Shown here: one piece after another, positions 55,127 to 64,000 of the stretch
Position numbering within the stretch: position 1 is the stretch's first letter
Layout: the number at the start of each line of letters is the position of its first letter
DNA from: an uncultured Mediterraneibacter sp.
Lineage (GTDB): Bacteria > Bacillota > Clostridia > Lachnospirales > Lachnospiraceae
DNA length: 64,000 bases
Assembly: GCF_934330165.1 (NCBI RefSeq)
Contig: NZ_CAKRGI010000002.1
Span: forward strand, 1 to 64,000
Reading direction: 5' to 3'
Notes under the pieces: model-generated
What the model was told of the DNA's origin: nothing
Databases searched by the model: none
What the model saw: only the letters and a program-made list of their open reading frames with translations
Position numbers and translations under genes: made by a program

Positions 55127-58100
55127 ATGCCAAATAACAATGAACAACAATACGAACCGTTAACATTTGATGCGATAAAGATCGGCCTGGCTTCACCTGA
55201 AAAGATCATGGAATGGTCAAAAGGTGAGGTTACGAAGCCGGAGACGATCAACTACAGAACCCTGAAACCGGAAAAAGACGGACTTTTCTGTGAGAGAATC
55301 TTCGGACCAAGTAAAGACTGGGAGTGCCACTGTGGAAAGTACAAAAAGATCCGTTATAAAGGTGTCGTGTGTGACCGCTGTGGTGTTGAGGTGACAAAGG
55401 CAAGTGTCCGCCGTGAGCGTATGGGTCATATCGCTCTGGCAGCACCGGTATCGCATATCTGGTATTTCAAGGGCATCCCGAGCCGTATGGGTCTGATCCT
55501 TGATATCTCTCCGAGAACTCTGGAGAGAGTCCTGTATTTTGCTTCTTATATCGTGCTTGACAAAGGCGAGACAAATCTTGCCTACAAGCAGGTGCTTTCT
55601 GAAGCAGAATACCAGGAAGCAAAAGAAAAATATGGAAGAAATGCATTCCGTGTAGGAATGGGTGCAGAATCCATTAAGGAACTTCTTGAGTCCATTGATC
55701 TTGAGAAGGAATATGCAGAACTTCAGGCAGGACTGGAGAATGCGACAGGACAGAAACGTGCGAGAATCGTAAAGCGTCTGGAAGTTGTGGAAGCATTCCG
55801 CGAGTCCGGCAACAGACCGGAGTGGATGGTCCTTACAGCAATCCCGGTTATCCCGCCGGATCTGCGTCCTATGGTACAGCTTGATGGTGGACGTTTTGCT
55901 ACATCTGACCTGAATGATCTGTACAGAAGAATCATCAACAGAAATAACCGTCTGAAGAGACTCCTTGAGCTGGGTGCACCGGACATTATCGTAAGAAACG
56001 AGAAACGTATGCTTCAGGAAGCTGTTGACGCACTGATCGACAACGGCCGTCGTGGACGTCCGGTAACAGGACCTGGAAACAGAGCATTGAAGTCTCTGTC
56101 TGATATGCTGAAAGGTAAGTCAGGACGTTTCCGTCAGAACCTGCTTGGTAAGCGTGTTGACTATTCAGGACGTTCTGTTATCGTCGTAGGACCGGAACTG
56201 AAGATCTATCAGTGTGGTCTGCCGAAAGAGATGGCGATCGAGCTGTTCAAGCCATTTGTTATGAAAGAGCTTGTAGCAAACGGAACAGCACATAATATTA
56301 AAAATGCAAAGAAGATGGTTGAGAGACTTCAGCCGGAGGTATGGGATGTGCTTGAAGAAGTGATCAAAGAGCATCCGGTTATGCTGAACCGTGCCCCCAC
56401 ACTGCACAGACTTGGTATCCAGGCATTTGAGCCGATCCTTGTAGAAGGTAAGGCGATCAAGCTTCATCCGCTTGTATGTACAGCTTACAATGCCGACTTT
56501 GATGGAGACCAGATGGCTGTCCATGTACCGCTGTCACAGGAAGCACAGGCAGAGTGCCGTTTCCTGCTTCTTTCACCGAACAACCTGCTGAAGCCGTCTG
56601 ATGGTGGTCCGGTAGCCGTTCCTTCACAGGATATGGTACTTGGTATTTACTATCTGACTCAGTTAAGACCGGGATCAAAGGGCGAGGGCATGTTCTTCAA
56701 GAGCGTGAACGAAGCGATTCTTGCTTATGAGAATGGATATATTACCCTGCATTCACAGATCAAGGTGCGTGTGACAAAGACTCTTCCAAATGGAGAAGAG
56801 ATGAGCGGAGTTATTGATGCGACACTGGGACGTCTTCTCTTTAATGAAATCATTCCTCAGGATCTTGGGTTTGTAGACCGTGAGGCTGAGGGAAATGAAC
56901 TGAAGATGGAGATCGATTTCCATGTAGGCAAGAAGCAGCTTAAGCAGATCCTTGAGAAAGTGATCAATACACACGGGGCTACAGCAACTGCAGAAGTACT
57001 GGATGATGTAAAGGCCATCGGATATAAATTCTCTACAAGAGCGGCAATGACCGTATCGATTTCTGATATGACAGTACCGCCGCAGAAGCCTGAGATGATC
57101 GCAAAAGCTCAGGAGACTGTAGACCGTATTACCAAGAACTACAAGCGTGGTCTTATCACAGAGGAAGAGCGTTATAAAGAAGTTGTTGAGACATGGAAAG
57201 CAACCGATGATATGCTGACAGAGGCACTGCTGACAGGTCTTGATAAGTATAATAATATCTTCATGATGGCAGACTCAGGAGCCCGTGGATCTGATAAGCA
57301 GATCAAGCAGCTTGCCGGTATGCGTGGACTGATGGCTGATACAACCGGTCGTACGATCGAGCTGCCTATCAAGTCAAACTTCCGTGAAGGTCTTGACGTA
57401 CTGGAGTATTTCATGTCTGCCCATGGAGCCAGAAAGGGAATGGCAGATACTGCTCTTCGTACAGCCGATTCAGGATACCTGACAAGACGTCTTGTAGACG
57501 TATCACAGGAACTGATCATTCACGATACAGACTGCGTAAAACCGGGTCAGCCGATTCCGGGAATGTATGTATCTGCATTCATGGATGGAAATGAAGAGAT
57601 CGAAAGTCTTCAGGAACGTATTACAGGACGTTTCTCGGCAGAAGACATTAAAGATAAAGATGGTAATGTCATTGTAAAGGCAAATCATATGATTACTCCG
57701 CGTCGTGCTGAGCGTGTGATGAAGAAGGGCGTTGACGAGAACGGCAATGCACTTGAGCAGGTTAAGATCCGTACGATCCTTACCTGTAAGTGTAAGAGTG
57801 GTGTATGCTCCAGATGTTATGGTGCGAACATGGCAACAGGAGAAGCCGTACAGGTTGGTGAGGCAGTCGGAATTATGGCAGCACAGTCCATCGGAGAGCC
57901 AGGTACACAGCTTACCATGCGTACCTTCCATAACGGTGGAGTTGCCGGAGACGATATCACTCAGGGTCTCCCTCGTGTCGAAGAGCTTTTTGAGGCAAGA
58001 AAGCCGAAGGGACTTGCAATCATCACAGAGTTTGCCGGACGTGCAACGATCAGTGATACAAAGAAAAAGCGTGAAGTTATTGTTACAAATGAAGAGACTG

Positions 58101-58843
58101 GCGAATCAAAAGCTTACCTTATCCCTTATGGATCTCGTATTAAGATCCAGGACGGAGCAATGCTCGGTGCCGGAGATGAGCTGACAGAAGGTAGTGTAAA
58201 TCCACATGACATCCTGAAGATCAAAGGTCTTCGTGCAGCACAGGACTACATGCTTCAGGAAGTACAGCGTGTATACCGTCTGCAGGGTGTTGAGATCAAT
58301 GACAAGCATATTGAGGTCATCGTTCGTCAGATGCTGAAGAAGATCAGGATCGAGGAGAAGGGTGATACCGAGTTCCTGCCGGGAACAATGGTAGACGTCC
58401 TTGATTTCGAGGAAGTCAACGAGCAGCTTGCTGCAGAAGGAAAAGAGCCGGCTACCGGTGAGCAGATCATGCTTGGTATCACCAAAGCATCTCTTGCTAC
58501 AGAATCCTTCCTGTCAGCCGCTTCCTTCCAGGAGACGACAAAAGTTCTGACAGAGGCAGCGATCAAGGGTAAAGTTGACCACCTTGTAGGTCTGAAAGAG
58601 AATGTTATCATCGGTAAGCATATTCCTGCCGGAACAGGTATGAAGAAGTACCGTGATGTAAAATTAAATACAGATCTTCAGATGGAAGATGAACTGGATC
58701 TTGATGATGAGATCAGCCTGGAAGATTTAGATACAGAACTGGATCTAAACGAAGAGATTGATCTTGAAAATACAGAAGAGACAGCCGGAGAAAGTGATGC
58801 CGAAGAGGAAGTATCAGAAGAAGCAGATACGACTGAAGAATAA
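55127..58843 (+). CDS. rpoC: RNA polymerase beta' subunit
   Basis: 1238 residues. The N-terminal zinc-binding [20 protein letters not shown], the catalytic [12 protein letters not shown], the bridge-helix and trigger-loop region ([29 protein letters not shown], part), and the second zinc site [13 protein letters not shown] are visible. The last 55 residues are almost all Asp, Glu and Leu and form a tail not found in well-studied homologues. AAGGAGGAG precedes the ATG. 18 bp after rpoB. Confidence 0.97.
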   Translation: MPNNNEQQYEPLTFDAIKIGLASPEKIMEWSKGEVTKPETINYRTLKPEKDGLFCERIFGPSKDWECHCGKYKKIRYKGVVCDRCGVEVTKASVRRERMGHIALAAPVSHIWYFKGIPSRMGLILDISPRTLERVLYFASYIVLDKGETNLAYKQVLSEAEYQEAKEKYGRNAFRVGMGAESIKELLESIDLEKEYAELQAGLENATGQKRARIVKRLEVVEAFRESGNRPEWMVLTAIPVIPPDLRPMVQLDGGRFATSDLNDLYRRIINRNNRLKRLLELGAPDIIVRNEKRMLQEAVDALIDNGRRGRPVTGPGNRALKSLSDMLKGKSGRFRQNLLGKRVDYSGRSVIVVGPELKIYQCGLPKEMAIELFKPFVMKELVANGTAHNIKNAKKMVERLQPEVWDVLEEVIKEHPVMLNRAPTLHRLGIQAFEPILVEGKAIKLHPLVCTAYNADFDGDQMAVHVPLSQEAQAECRFLLLSPNNLLKPSDGGPVAVPSQDMVLGIYYLTQLRPGSKGEGMFFKSVNEAILAYENGYITLHSQIKVRVTKTLPNGEEMSGVIDATLGRLLFNEIIPQDLGFVDREAEGNELKMEIDFHVGKKQLKQILEKVINTHGATATAEVLDDVKAIGYKFSTRAAMTVSISDMTVPPQKPEMIAKAQETVDRITKNYKRGLITEEERYKEVVETWKATDDMLTEALLTGLDKYNNIFMMADSGARGSDKQIKQLAGMRGLMADTTGRTIELPIKSNFREGLDVLEYFMSAHGARKGMADTALRTADSGYLTRRLVDVSQELIIHDTDCVKPGQPIPGMYVSAFMDGNEEIESLQERITGRFSAEDIKDKDGNVIVKANHMITPRRAERVMKKGVDENGNALEQVKIRTILTCKCKSGVCSRCYGANMATGEAVQVGEAVGIMAAQSIGEPGTQLTMRTFHNGGVAGDDITQGLPRVEELFEARKPKGLAIITEFAGRATISDTKKKREVIVTNEETGESKAYLIPYGSRIKIQDGAMLGAGDELTEGSVNPHDILKIKGLRAAQDYMLQEVQRVYRLQGVEINDKHIEVIVRQMLKKIRIEEKGDTEFLPGTMVDVLDFEEVNEQLAAEGKEPATGEQIMLGITKASLATESFLSAASFQETTKVLTEAAIKGKVDHLVGLKENVIIGKHIPAGTGMKKYRDVKLNTDLQMEDELDLDDEISLEDLDTELDLNEEIDLENTEETAGESDAEEEVSEEADTTEE

Positions 58844-58879
58844 GTATTACCGGAAACTCTCTGAATAAAAATGATAAGG

Positions 58880-58929
58880 AACCTGTTGTTCCACTGCTTT
58901 CGGGCAGAGGAACAGCAGGTTTTTTTCGT
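58880..58929 (+). terminator. Terminator after rpoC
   Basis: AACCTGTTGTTCC (58880-58892) pairs with GGAACAGCAGGTT (58909-58921) with one mismatch, followed by six Ts. Confidence 0.9.
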
Positions 58930-59225
58930 TGAGGAGGATGCGAAGTGCTTTTCTGATAAGTGGATCGCCTGAGAGGAAAATGTGCAAAATTAGCAGAAAA
59001 ATGTCGAATATCCAAAAGAAAATATCAAAAAGATGCATAAGACTACTTCCCGGGTCTAAAAAATATTAATAATACTGTTAAATGTATATATAAAAAAATG
59101 AATGAATCATAAAAATTTTAATAAAAAATCCAAAAATATTCTATTCTTTCAAATGAAAGAGATGATTATAATAAGCTTAGTCAATGAGGCAAGACGAAAA
59201 TCTAAAAATAGGAGGACATATAATT
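58930..59225 (+). promoter_or_regulatory. AT-rich region before mglB
   Basis: About 300 bp, no gene seen. A CTTTC AAAT GAAAG inverted repeat lies at about 59148-59161 and TATAAT at about 59167-59172 is the best -10. Catabolite or sugar control is expected from the family, but no cre was found. Confidence 0.4.
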
Positions 59226-60497
59226 ATGAATAAGAAAAGATTTTTAGCTGCATTAGCTGTAGCAACACTTGCTTTCTCAATGGTCGGATGTGGTTCATCA
59301 GGTGGTGGAGATTCTAAAGGCGGAGACAGCAGCGTAGCAAATAAGGACAAGCCGCTTTGCTGGTTCAACCGTCAGCCATCCAACAGCTCAACAGGAGAGC
59401 TTGACAAAGAAGCACTCAGCTTCAACGATGATACATATTATGTAGGATTCGATGCTAACCAGGGTGCTGAACTTCAGGGTGAGATGGTACTTGATTATAT
59501 TAAAGAGAACGCAGGTGAGATGGATCGTAACGGAGACGGTGTGATCGGATATGTTCTTGCGATCGGAGATATCGGACATAATGATTCTATCGCACGTACA
59601 CGTGGTGTTCGTTCTGCTCTTGGAACAGGCGTAGAGGCAAGCGGAGCTGTTGATTCTACACCGGCAGGAACAAACGTAGATGGATCATCCAAGGTTGTAC
59701 AGGATGCAACAATTGAAGTTGACGGAAAGAAATATACAATCCGTGAGCTTGCTTCTCAGGAGATGAAGAACTCCGCAGGAGCTACATGGGATGCTGCTAC
59801 AGCAGGTAATGCAATCGGAACATGGACAGCTTCCTTTGGAGATCAGATCGATGTAGTTGTTTCCAATAATGATGGTATGGGAATGTCAATGTTCAATGCA
59901 TGGGCAAAAGATAAGAAAGTTCCTACATTCGGATATGATGCAAATAGTGATGCAGTTGCAGCAATCGCAGAAGGATACGGCGGAACAATTTCCCAGCACG
60001 CAGATGTACAGGCTTACCTGACACTGAGAGTGCTTCGTAATGCACTGGATGGTGTAGATATTGATACAGGTATCGGTACTCCGGATGATGCAGGAAACTG
60101 CCTGACAGAGGGTGAAGATTACAGATACAGTGAGGAAGAGAGATCCTACTACGCATTGAACGTAGCTGTAACAGCAGATAACTATCAGGACTTTACAGAT
60201 TCCACAAAGGTTTATGACAAAGTTTCTAACCAGTTGGATGAGAGCAAGAGTCCATCCAAGAAAGTATGGCTTGATATCTACAATGCTTCAGATAACTTCT
60301 TAAGTTCTACATATCAGCCACTGCTGCAGAACTATGATGACCTCCTGAATCTGAAAGTAGATTACATCGGTGGTGATGGACAGACAGAGTCCAATATTAC
60401 AAACCGTCTTGGAAACCCAGGAGAGTATGATGCATTCGCAATCAACATGGTTAAGACAGATAACGCATCATCTTACACATCAATTCTCTCAAAGTAA
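59226..60497 (+). CDS. mglB: Galactose/methyl-galactoside binding lipoprotein
   Basis: 423-residue substrate-binding lipoprotein. Signal with lipobox MVGC (Cys22). The core matches the MglB galactose-binding protein: an EF-hand-like calcium loop DRNGDGVIGYVLAIGDIGHND (part), then ARTRGVRSAL. The family core ends in STYQPLL and an extra C-terminal extension of about 60 residues follows, as in other Lachnospiraceae. The ATG at 59226 follows AGGAGG; the frame opens at 59184. Substrate inferred from the motif. Confidence 0.88.
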   Translation: MNKKRFLAALAVATLAFSMVGCGSSGGGDSKGGDSSVANKDKPLCWFNRQPSNSSTGELDKEALSFNDDTYYVGFDANQGAELQGEMVLDYIKENAGEMDRNGDGVIGYVLAIGDIGHNDSIARTRGVRSALGTGVEASGAVDSTPAGTNVDGSSKVVQDATIEVDGKKYTIRELASQEMKNSAGATWDAATAGNAIGTWTASFGDQIDVVVSNNDGMGMSMFNAWAKDKKVPTFGYDANSDAVAAIAEGYGGTISQHADVQAYLTLRVLRNALDGVDIDTGIGTPDDAGNCLTEGEDYRYSEEERSYYALNVAVTADNYQDFTDSTKVYDKVSNQLDESKSPSKKVWLDIYNASDNFLSSTYQPLLQNYDDLLNLKVDYIGGDGQTESNITNRLGNPGEYDAFAINMVKTDNASSYTSILSK

Positions 60498-60586
60498 ACT
60501 AATTGTTTTAAAGTAAAATGATTTAACTCAGAGGGGTGTCAGATAAAAATGATACCCTTCTTTTACTAAGAAAAGGAAGTAGAGAT

Positions 60587-62095
60587 ATGGCAGAGGATAA
60601 GAACAAATATATCTTATCGATCAATGGCATGAGCAAATCCTTCGGTAGAAATAAGGTGCTGAAGCATATCGACCTGAATGTGAAGCCCGGAACGATCATG
60701 GGACTGATGGGTGAGAATGGTGCCGGAAAATCGACGATGATGAAATGTCTCTTCGGAACGTATCAGAAAGACGAAGGGGTTATAATATTAGACGGCAAAG
60801 AGGTGAATTTCTCTGGCCCTAAGGAAGCACTTGAAAATGGTGTTGCAATGGTTCATCAGGAGCTGAACCAGTGTTTGGAAAGAAGTGTTATAGACAATCT
60901 GTTCCTTGGTCGTTATCCCAAAAATTCACTTGGGGTTGTCGATGAAGGAAGAATGAAAAAGGAAGCATCTGACTTATTCAGAAAGCTTGGGATTACTGTC
61001 AACCTGACGCAGCCAATGAAGAGAATGTCGGTATCAAAGCGTCAGATGTGTGAGATCGCAAAAGCAATCTCTTATAATTCCAAGATCATTGTACTGGATG
61101 AGCCAACCTCATCACTGACAGCACCGGAAGTTGCCAAGCTTTTTAAGATGATGAGACAGCTGAAGGCACAGGGAATTTCCCTGATCTATATCTCACATAA
61201 GATGGACGAGATCTTTGAGATCTGTGATGAGATCTCAGTTCTCCGTGACGGTAGTCTGGTTATGACGAAAGAAAGTAAAGATACTGATATGAATGAGCTG
61301 ATCTCAGCCATGGTTGGTCGTTCTCTTGATAACCGGTTCCCTCCGGTAGACAATACACCTGGAGAGACGGTTCTTTCTGTACAGAACCTTTCTACAAAAT
61401 ATGCACCGAAATTACAGAATATTTCCTTTGATATCAGAAAAGGTGAAATCTTCGGACTCTATGGTCTGGTTGGTGCAGGACGTACCGAGCTGCTTGAGAC
61501 AATCTTCGGAATGCGTACAAGAGCGGCAGGAAATGTAATCTATAATGGAAAGACGATGAATTTCTCGTCACCAAAAGATGCCATGGATCATGGATTTGCA
61601 TTGATCACTGAGGAACGAAAAGCGAACGGACTGTTCCTCAAGGCGGATATTACATTTAATACGACAATCGCAAATATGAATCATTATAAAAATGGAATTG
61701 CTCTGTCTCATGACAGTATGGTTCGTGCAACTGCTGAGGAGATCAAAGTTATGCGTACAAAATGTATGGGACCGGATGATATGATCGCAAACCTTTCAGG
61801 TGGTAATCAGCAGAAAGCAATCTTTGGAAAATGGCTGGAGCGTTCTCCAAATATCTTCATGATGGATGATCCTACCCGGGGTATCGACGTAGGTGCAAAA
61901 TATGAGATCTACGAACTGATCATCAATATGGCAAAGCAGGGAAAGACGATCATCGTAGTTTCATCTGAGATGCCTGAGATCCTTGGAATTACAAACCGTA
62001 TCGGTGTTATGTCGAATGGACACCTTGCAGGAGTTGTAAATACAAAAGAAACGAATCAGGAAGAATTATTGAGACTTAGTGCGAAATATTTGTAA
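60587..62095 (+). CDS. mglA: Galactose/methyl-galactoside ABC transporter ATPase
   Basis: 502-residue fused ABC ATPase with two domains. The first has Walker A GENGAGKST, signature MSVSKRQM and Walker B LDEPTSSL. The second has GLVGAGRTEL, LSGGNQQK and MDDPTRGID. The arrangement with a degenerate P-loop in the second copy is typical of sugar (MglA/RbsA) ATPases. ATG 60587 with AAAAGGAAG; 89 bp after mglB. Confidence 0.93.
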   Translation: MAEDKNKYILSINGMSKSFGRNKVLKHIDLNVKPGTIMGLMGENGAGKSTMMKCLFGTYQKDEGVIILDGKEVNFSGPKEALENGVAMVHQELNQCLERSVIDNLFLGRYPKNSLGVVDEGRMKKEASDLFRKLGITVNLTQPMKRMSVSKRQMCEIAKAISYNSKIIVLDEPTSSLTAPEVAKLFKMMRQLKAQGISLIYISHKMDEIFEICDEISVLRDGSLVMTKESKDTDMNELISAMVGRSLDNRFPPVDNTPGETVLSVQNLSTKYAPKLQNISFDIRKGEIFGLYGLVGAGRTELLETIFGMRTRAAGNVIYNGKTMNFSSPKDAMDHGFALITEERKANGLFLKADITFNTTIANMNHYKNGIALSHDSMVRATAEEIKVMRTKCMGPDDMIANLSGGNQQKAIFGKWLERSPNIFMMDDPTRGIDVGAKYEIYELIINMAKQGKTIIVVSSEMPEILGITNRIGVMSNGHLAGVVNTKETNQEELLRLSAKYL

Positions 62096-62113
62096 GAGAG
62101 AGGAGCATTGGAT

Positions 62114-63766
62114 ATGGCAGACAGAAGTACTATCCTTTCGGCTGATGCAGAAGAGAAGCTTTTACAGCCGATTGAAGAATATGTTGGAAAGATACAGGCA
62201 CAGATTGATGAACTTCGTGTAGAAGGATCTGACAGAGTCCGCAGCCTGAAAAATCATATTGCCATTGCAAAAGAAGACAAAAATCTGTCAAAGGAAGAAA
62301 GAGACAGAATTATTGCAAAGGATAAGGCAGACCTTGAAAAGGCAAAAGCCGTAGAAGCATCAAATAAAGACAAAGTTGCCAGATTAGTAAAAGAGGCAGA
62401 AGATTATCTGGCAAAGCATTATGATAAAGATTACTATGATAAAGTAGCTGCAAGCTGTGCGGCAGAAAAAGCAATTGAAAATGAAGAGTACGAAAAGATA
62501 CGTGCTACGATCAAGACTGAGCATGAGCAGAACCTGAAAAAGCTTTCTGCTGCTGAGGATATCAAAGATGAAAAGTATGTATATAAGAATAAGCTTTTCG
62601 ATGCTGAGATGTCTCATGAGTCAAAACTGCAGGAGATCAAGGACAGAAGGCATGATGCATTTGCTCATAAATATCATCTGATCGATCTGCTCCGTATGTC
62701 AAAATATACATTCGGACAGAAGATGGCACAGAGATATGAGAACTACAAATACACATTTAATACAGCACAGTTCCTGTATAAGAATGGTCTGTATATTGTA
62801 ATTATCCTGATCTTTATTGCATTATGTATCATTACACCGATAGTCAAGAATACGCAGCTGTTCACATACACGAACATCCTGAACATTTTGCAGCAGGCTT
62901 CACCTCGAATGTTCCTGGCACTTGGTGTTGCAGGTCTGATCCTCTTAACTGGTACTGACCTTTCCGTAGGACGTATGGTTGGTATGGGTATGGTTACAGC
63001 AACCATCATTATGCATAATGGAATCAATACAGGTAGTGTGTTCGGACATATTTTTGATTTCTCTAATATGCCGGCAGCAGCCAGAGCAATTCTTGCCCTG
63101 CTTGTATGTATTTTATTTACGACTGTATTCTCCTGTATCGCAGGATTTTTCATGGCAAGATTTAAGATGCATCCGTTCATCTCAACCATGGCGAACATGC
63201 TGATCATCTTCGGTCTTGTAACTTATGCAACAAAGGGTGTATCTTTCGGAGCGATCGATGCAGCGATCCCGAATATGTTCATCCCACAGATCGGTAATTT
63301 CCCGACGATCATTCTTTGGGCAGTTGTAGCGATCATAGTTGTATGGTTCATCTGGAACAAGACAACATTTGGTAAGAATCTGTATGCTGTAGGTGGAAAC
63401 CCGGAGGCAGCAGCAGTTTCAGGTATTTCAGTATTTAAAGTAACTCTTGGAGCATTTATCCTTGCAGGTATCCTTTACGGATGTGGTTCATGGCTTGAGT
63501 GTAACAGAATGGTTGGTTCTGGTAGTGCTGCTTATGGACAGGGCTGGGATATGGATGCCATTGCAGCCTGCGTAGTTGGTGGTGTATCATTTACAGGTGG
63601 TATTGGTAAGATTTCAGGTGTTGTAACCGGTGTATTGATCTTTACATCCCTTACATACTCTCTTACAATTCTTGGTATTGATACAAACCTTCAGTTCATC
63701 TTTGAAGGTATCATCATCCTTGCCGCTGTAACTCTTGACTGTCTGAAATATGTACAGAAGAAATAA
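62114..63766 (+). CDS. mglC: Galactose/methyl-galactoside ABC transporter permease with long N-terminal coil
   Basis: 550 residues against about 336 in E. coli MglC. The C-terminal ~325 residues are the permease (TM helices from about 225, GTDLSVGRMVGMG, PFISTMANMLIIFG, AVGGNPEAAAVSGI, GAVAACVVGGVSFTGGIGKISG-like end). The first ~220 residues are cytosolic, charged and helical, with heptad-like stretches (SKEERDRIIAKDKADLEKAKAV, part). AGAGGAG precedes ATG 62114, and a TTG lies two codons upstream. It ends the transport operon. Confidence 0.87.
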   Translation: MADRSTILSADAEEKLLQPIEEYVGKIQAQIDELRVEGSDRVRSLKNHIAIAKEDKNLSKEERDRIIAKDKADLEKAKAVEASNKDKVARLVKEAEDYLAKHYDKDYYDKVAASCAAEKAIENEEYEKIRATIKTEHEQNLKKLSAAEDIKDEKYVYKNKLFDAEMSHESKLQEIKDRRHDAFAHKYHLIDLLRMSKYTFGQKMAQRYENYKYTFNTAQFLYKNGLYIVIILIFIALCIITPIVKNTQLFTYTNILNILQQASPRMFLALGVAGLILLTGTDLSVGRMVGMGMVTATIIMHNGINTGSVFGHIFDFSNMPAAARAILALLVCILFTTVFSCIAGFFMARFKMHPFISTMANMLIIFGLVTYATKGVSFGAIDAAIPNMFIPQIGNFPTIILWAVVAIIVVWFIWNKTTFGKNLYAVGGNPEAAAVSGISVFKVTLGAFILAGILYGCGSWLECNRMVGSGSAAYGQGWDMDAIAACVVGGVSFTGGIGKISGVVTGVLIFTSLTYSLTILGIDTNLQFIFEGIIILAAVTLDCLKYVQKK

Positions 63767-63816
63767 GCAACGGTAGCAGAGAGGACGACAATGTAAAAAT
63801 GAAACTGGCAGAGAAT

Positions 63817-63875
63817 ATCTGACCAGTGAGCCGTTCTGGTCAGATGAAAATGACCGGGGCGGCTTTTTTCATCCC
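63817..63875 (+). terminator. Terminator region after mglC
   Basis: ATCTGACCAG (63817-63826) pairs perfectly with CTGGTCAGAT (63835-63844). A weaker CCGGGGCGGC/T-rich element follows at 63852-63870. The T run is after the second element. Confidence 0.7.
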
Positions 63876-63934
63876 GGAACAGGCAGGGATACATTCTTTT
63901 TAATCAGGGTATTCAGTATGGAACGGTTCTTTGC

Positions 63935-63940
63935 TATAAT
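63935..63940 (+). promoter_or_regulatory. Candidate -10 of the gene at the right edge
   Basis: Perfect TATAAT (63935-63940). The -35 at the right distance (TTCAGT) is poor. Confidence 0.4.
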
Positions 63941-63976
63941 AAGAGGCAGTTGGGGAAAGGAAGAAAGGAACTGAAA

Positions 63977-64000
63977 ATGGATAAATATAAAGTACTTCTT
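63977..64000 (+). CDS. Start of a gene cut by the window edge
   Basis: ATG at 63977 after AGAAAGGAAC; the 8 visible codons read MDKYKVLL. This would fit a response regulator (often xYKVLLVDDE), but eight residues are not enough to be sure. Confidence 0.4.

Noticed and set aside
1..64000. CRISPR array, rRNA, tRNA or prophage
   Set aside because: No regularly spaced repeats, no tRNA-like cloverleaf or rRNA signature, and no phage gene were recognised.

Overview
The window is a stretch of low-to-moderate GC Gram-positive chromosome. It most resembles a gut Lachnospiraceae (Mediterraneibacter/Dorea/Blautia-like) genome. The support is the strong AGGAGG ribosome sites, the V-type ATPase operon, the Firmicutes rpmG-secE-nusG-rplKAJL-rpoBC order, the galactose (Mgl) transporter and the large secreted fucosidase with many accessory domains. 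The exact species cannot be fixed from sequence reading alone. No rRNA, tRNA, CRISPR array, IS element or prophage was recognised.

Layout. 0-3.8 kb: metK, an overlapping histidine kinase/response regulator pair, and an Rrf2/IscR-type regulator. 3.8-14.7 kb: the accessory region. It holds two very large secreted carbohydrate-binding proteins, the second a GH29 fucosidase, with an identical 3' segment of about 539 bp. It also holds a 52-residue Asp/Gly-rich peptide gene, then a compact HPr-kinase-like / PqqD-like / nucleotidyltransferase trio and a small HD hydrolase. 14.8-37.4 kb: mostly housekeeping genes (phosphoglucomutase, thrH-type phosphatase, aroE, L,D-transpeptidase, pncB, cvfB-like, dnaE, pfkA, murI, an alanine/sodium symporter, cls, an FKBP lipoprotein, a LacX-type epimerase). 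Among them sits a toxin-antitoxin pair whose toxin looks internally deleted. 37.5-46.1 kb (minus strand): a complete V/A-type ATPase operon of nine genes. 46.2-58.9 kb: trmB, then rpmG, secE, nusG, rplK, rplA, rplJ, rplL, rpoB and rpoC, with readable control elements: an L10 leader with a terminator and two 23S-like L1 mimics. 59.2-63.8 kb: mglB-mglA-mglC galactose/methyl-galactoside uptake. The permease has a cytosolic coiled-coil extension of about 220 residues. A gene fragment begins at the right edge.

How the parts fit. The secreted fucosidase and its companion binding protein would act on host or milk glycans outside the cell, and Mgl plus the LacX-type epimerase fit galactose use. The most unusual candidate system is at 6.3-14.2 kb. 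The HprK-like kinase, PqqD-like recognition protein and nucleotidyltransferase are the accessory set seen around phosphorylated lasso peptides and other RiPPs. Here they have no cyclase, protease or radical SAM enzyme, and the nearby short acidic peptide gene is a possible substrate. That link is inference.
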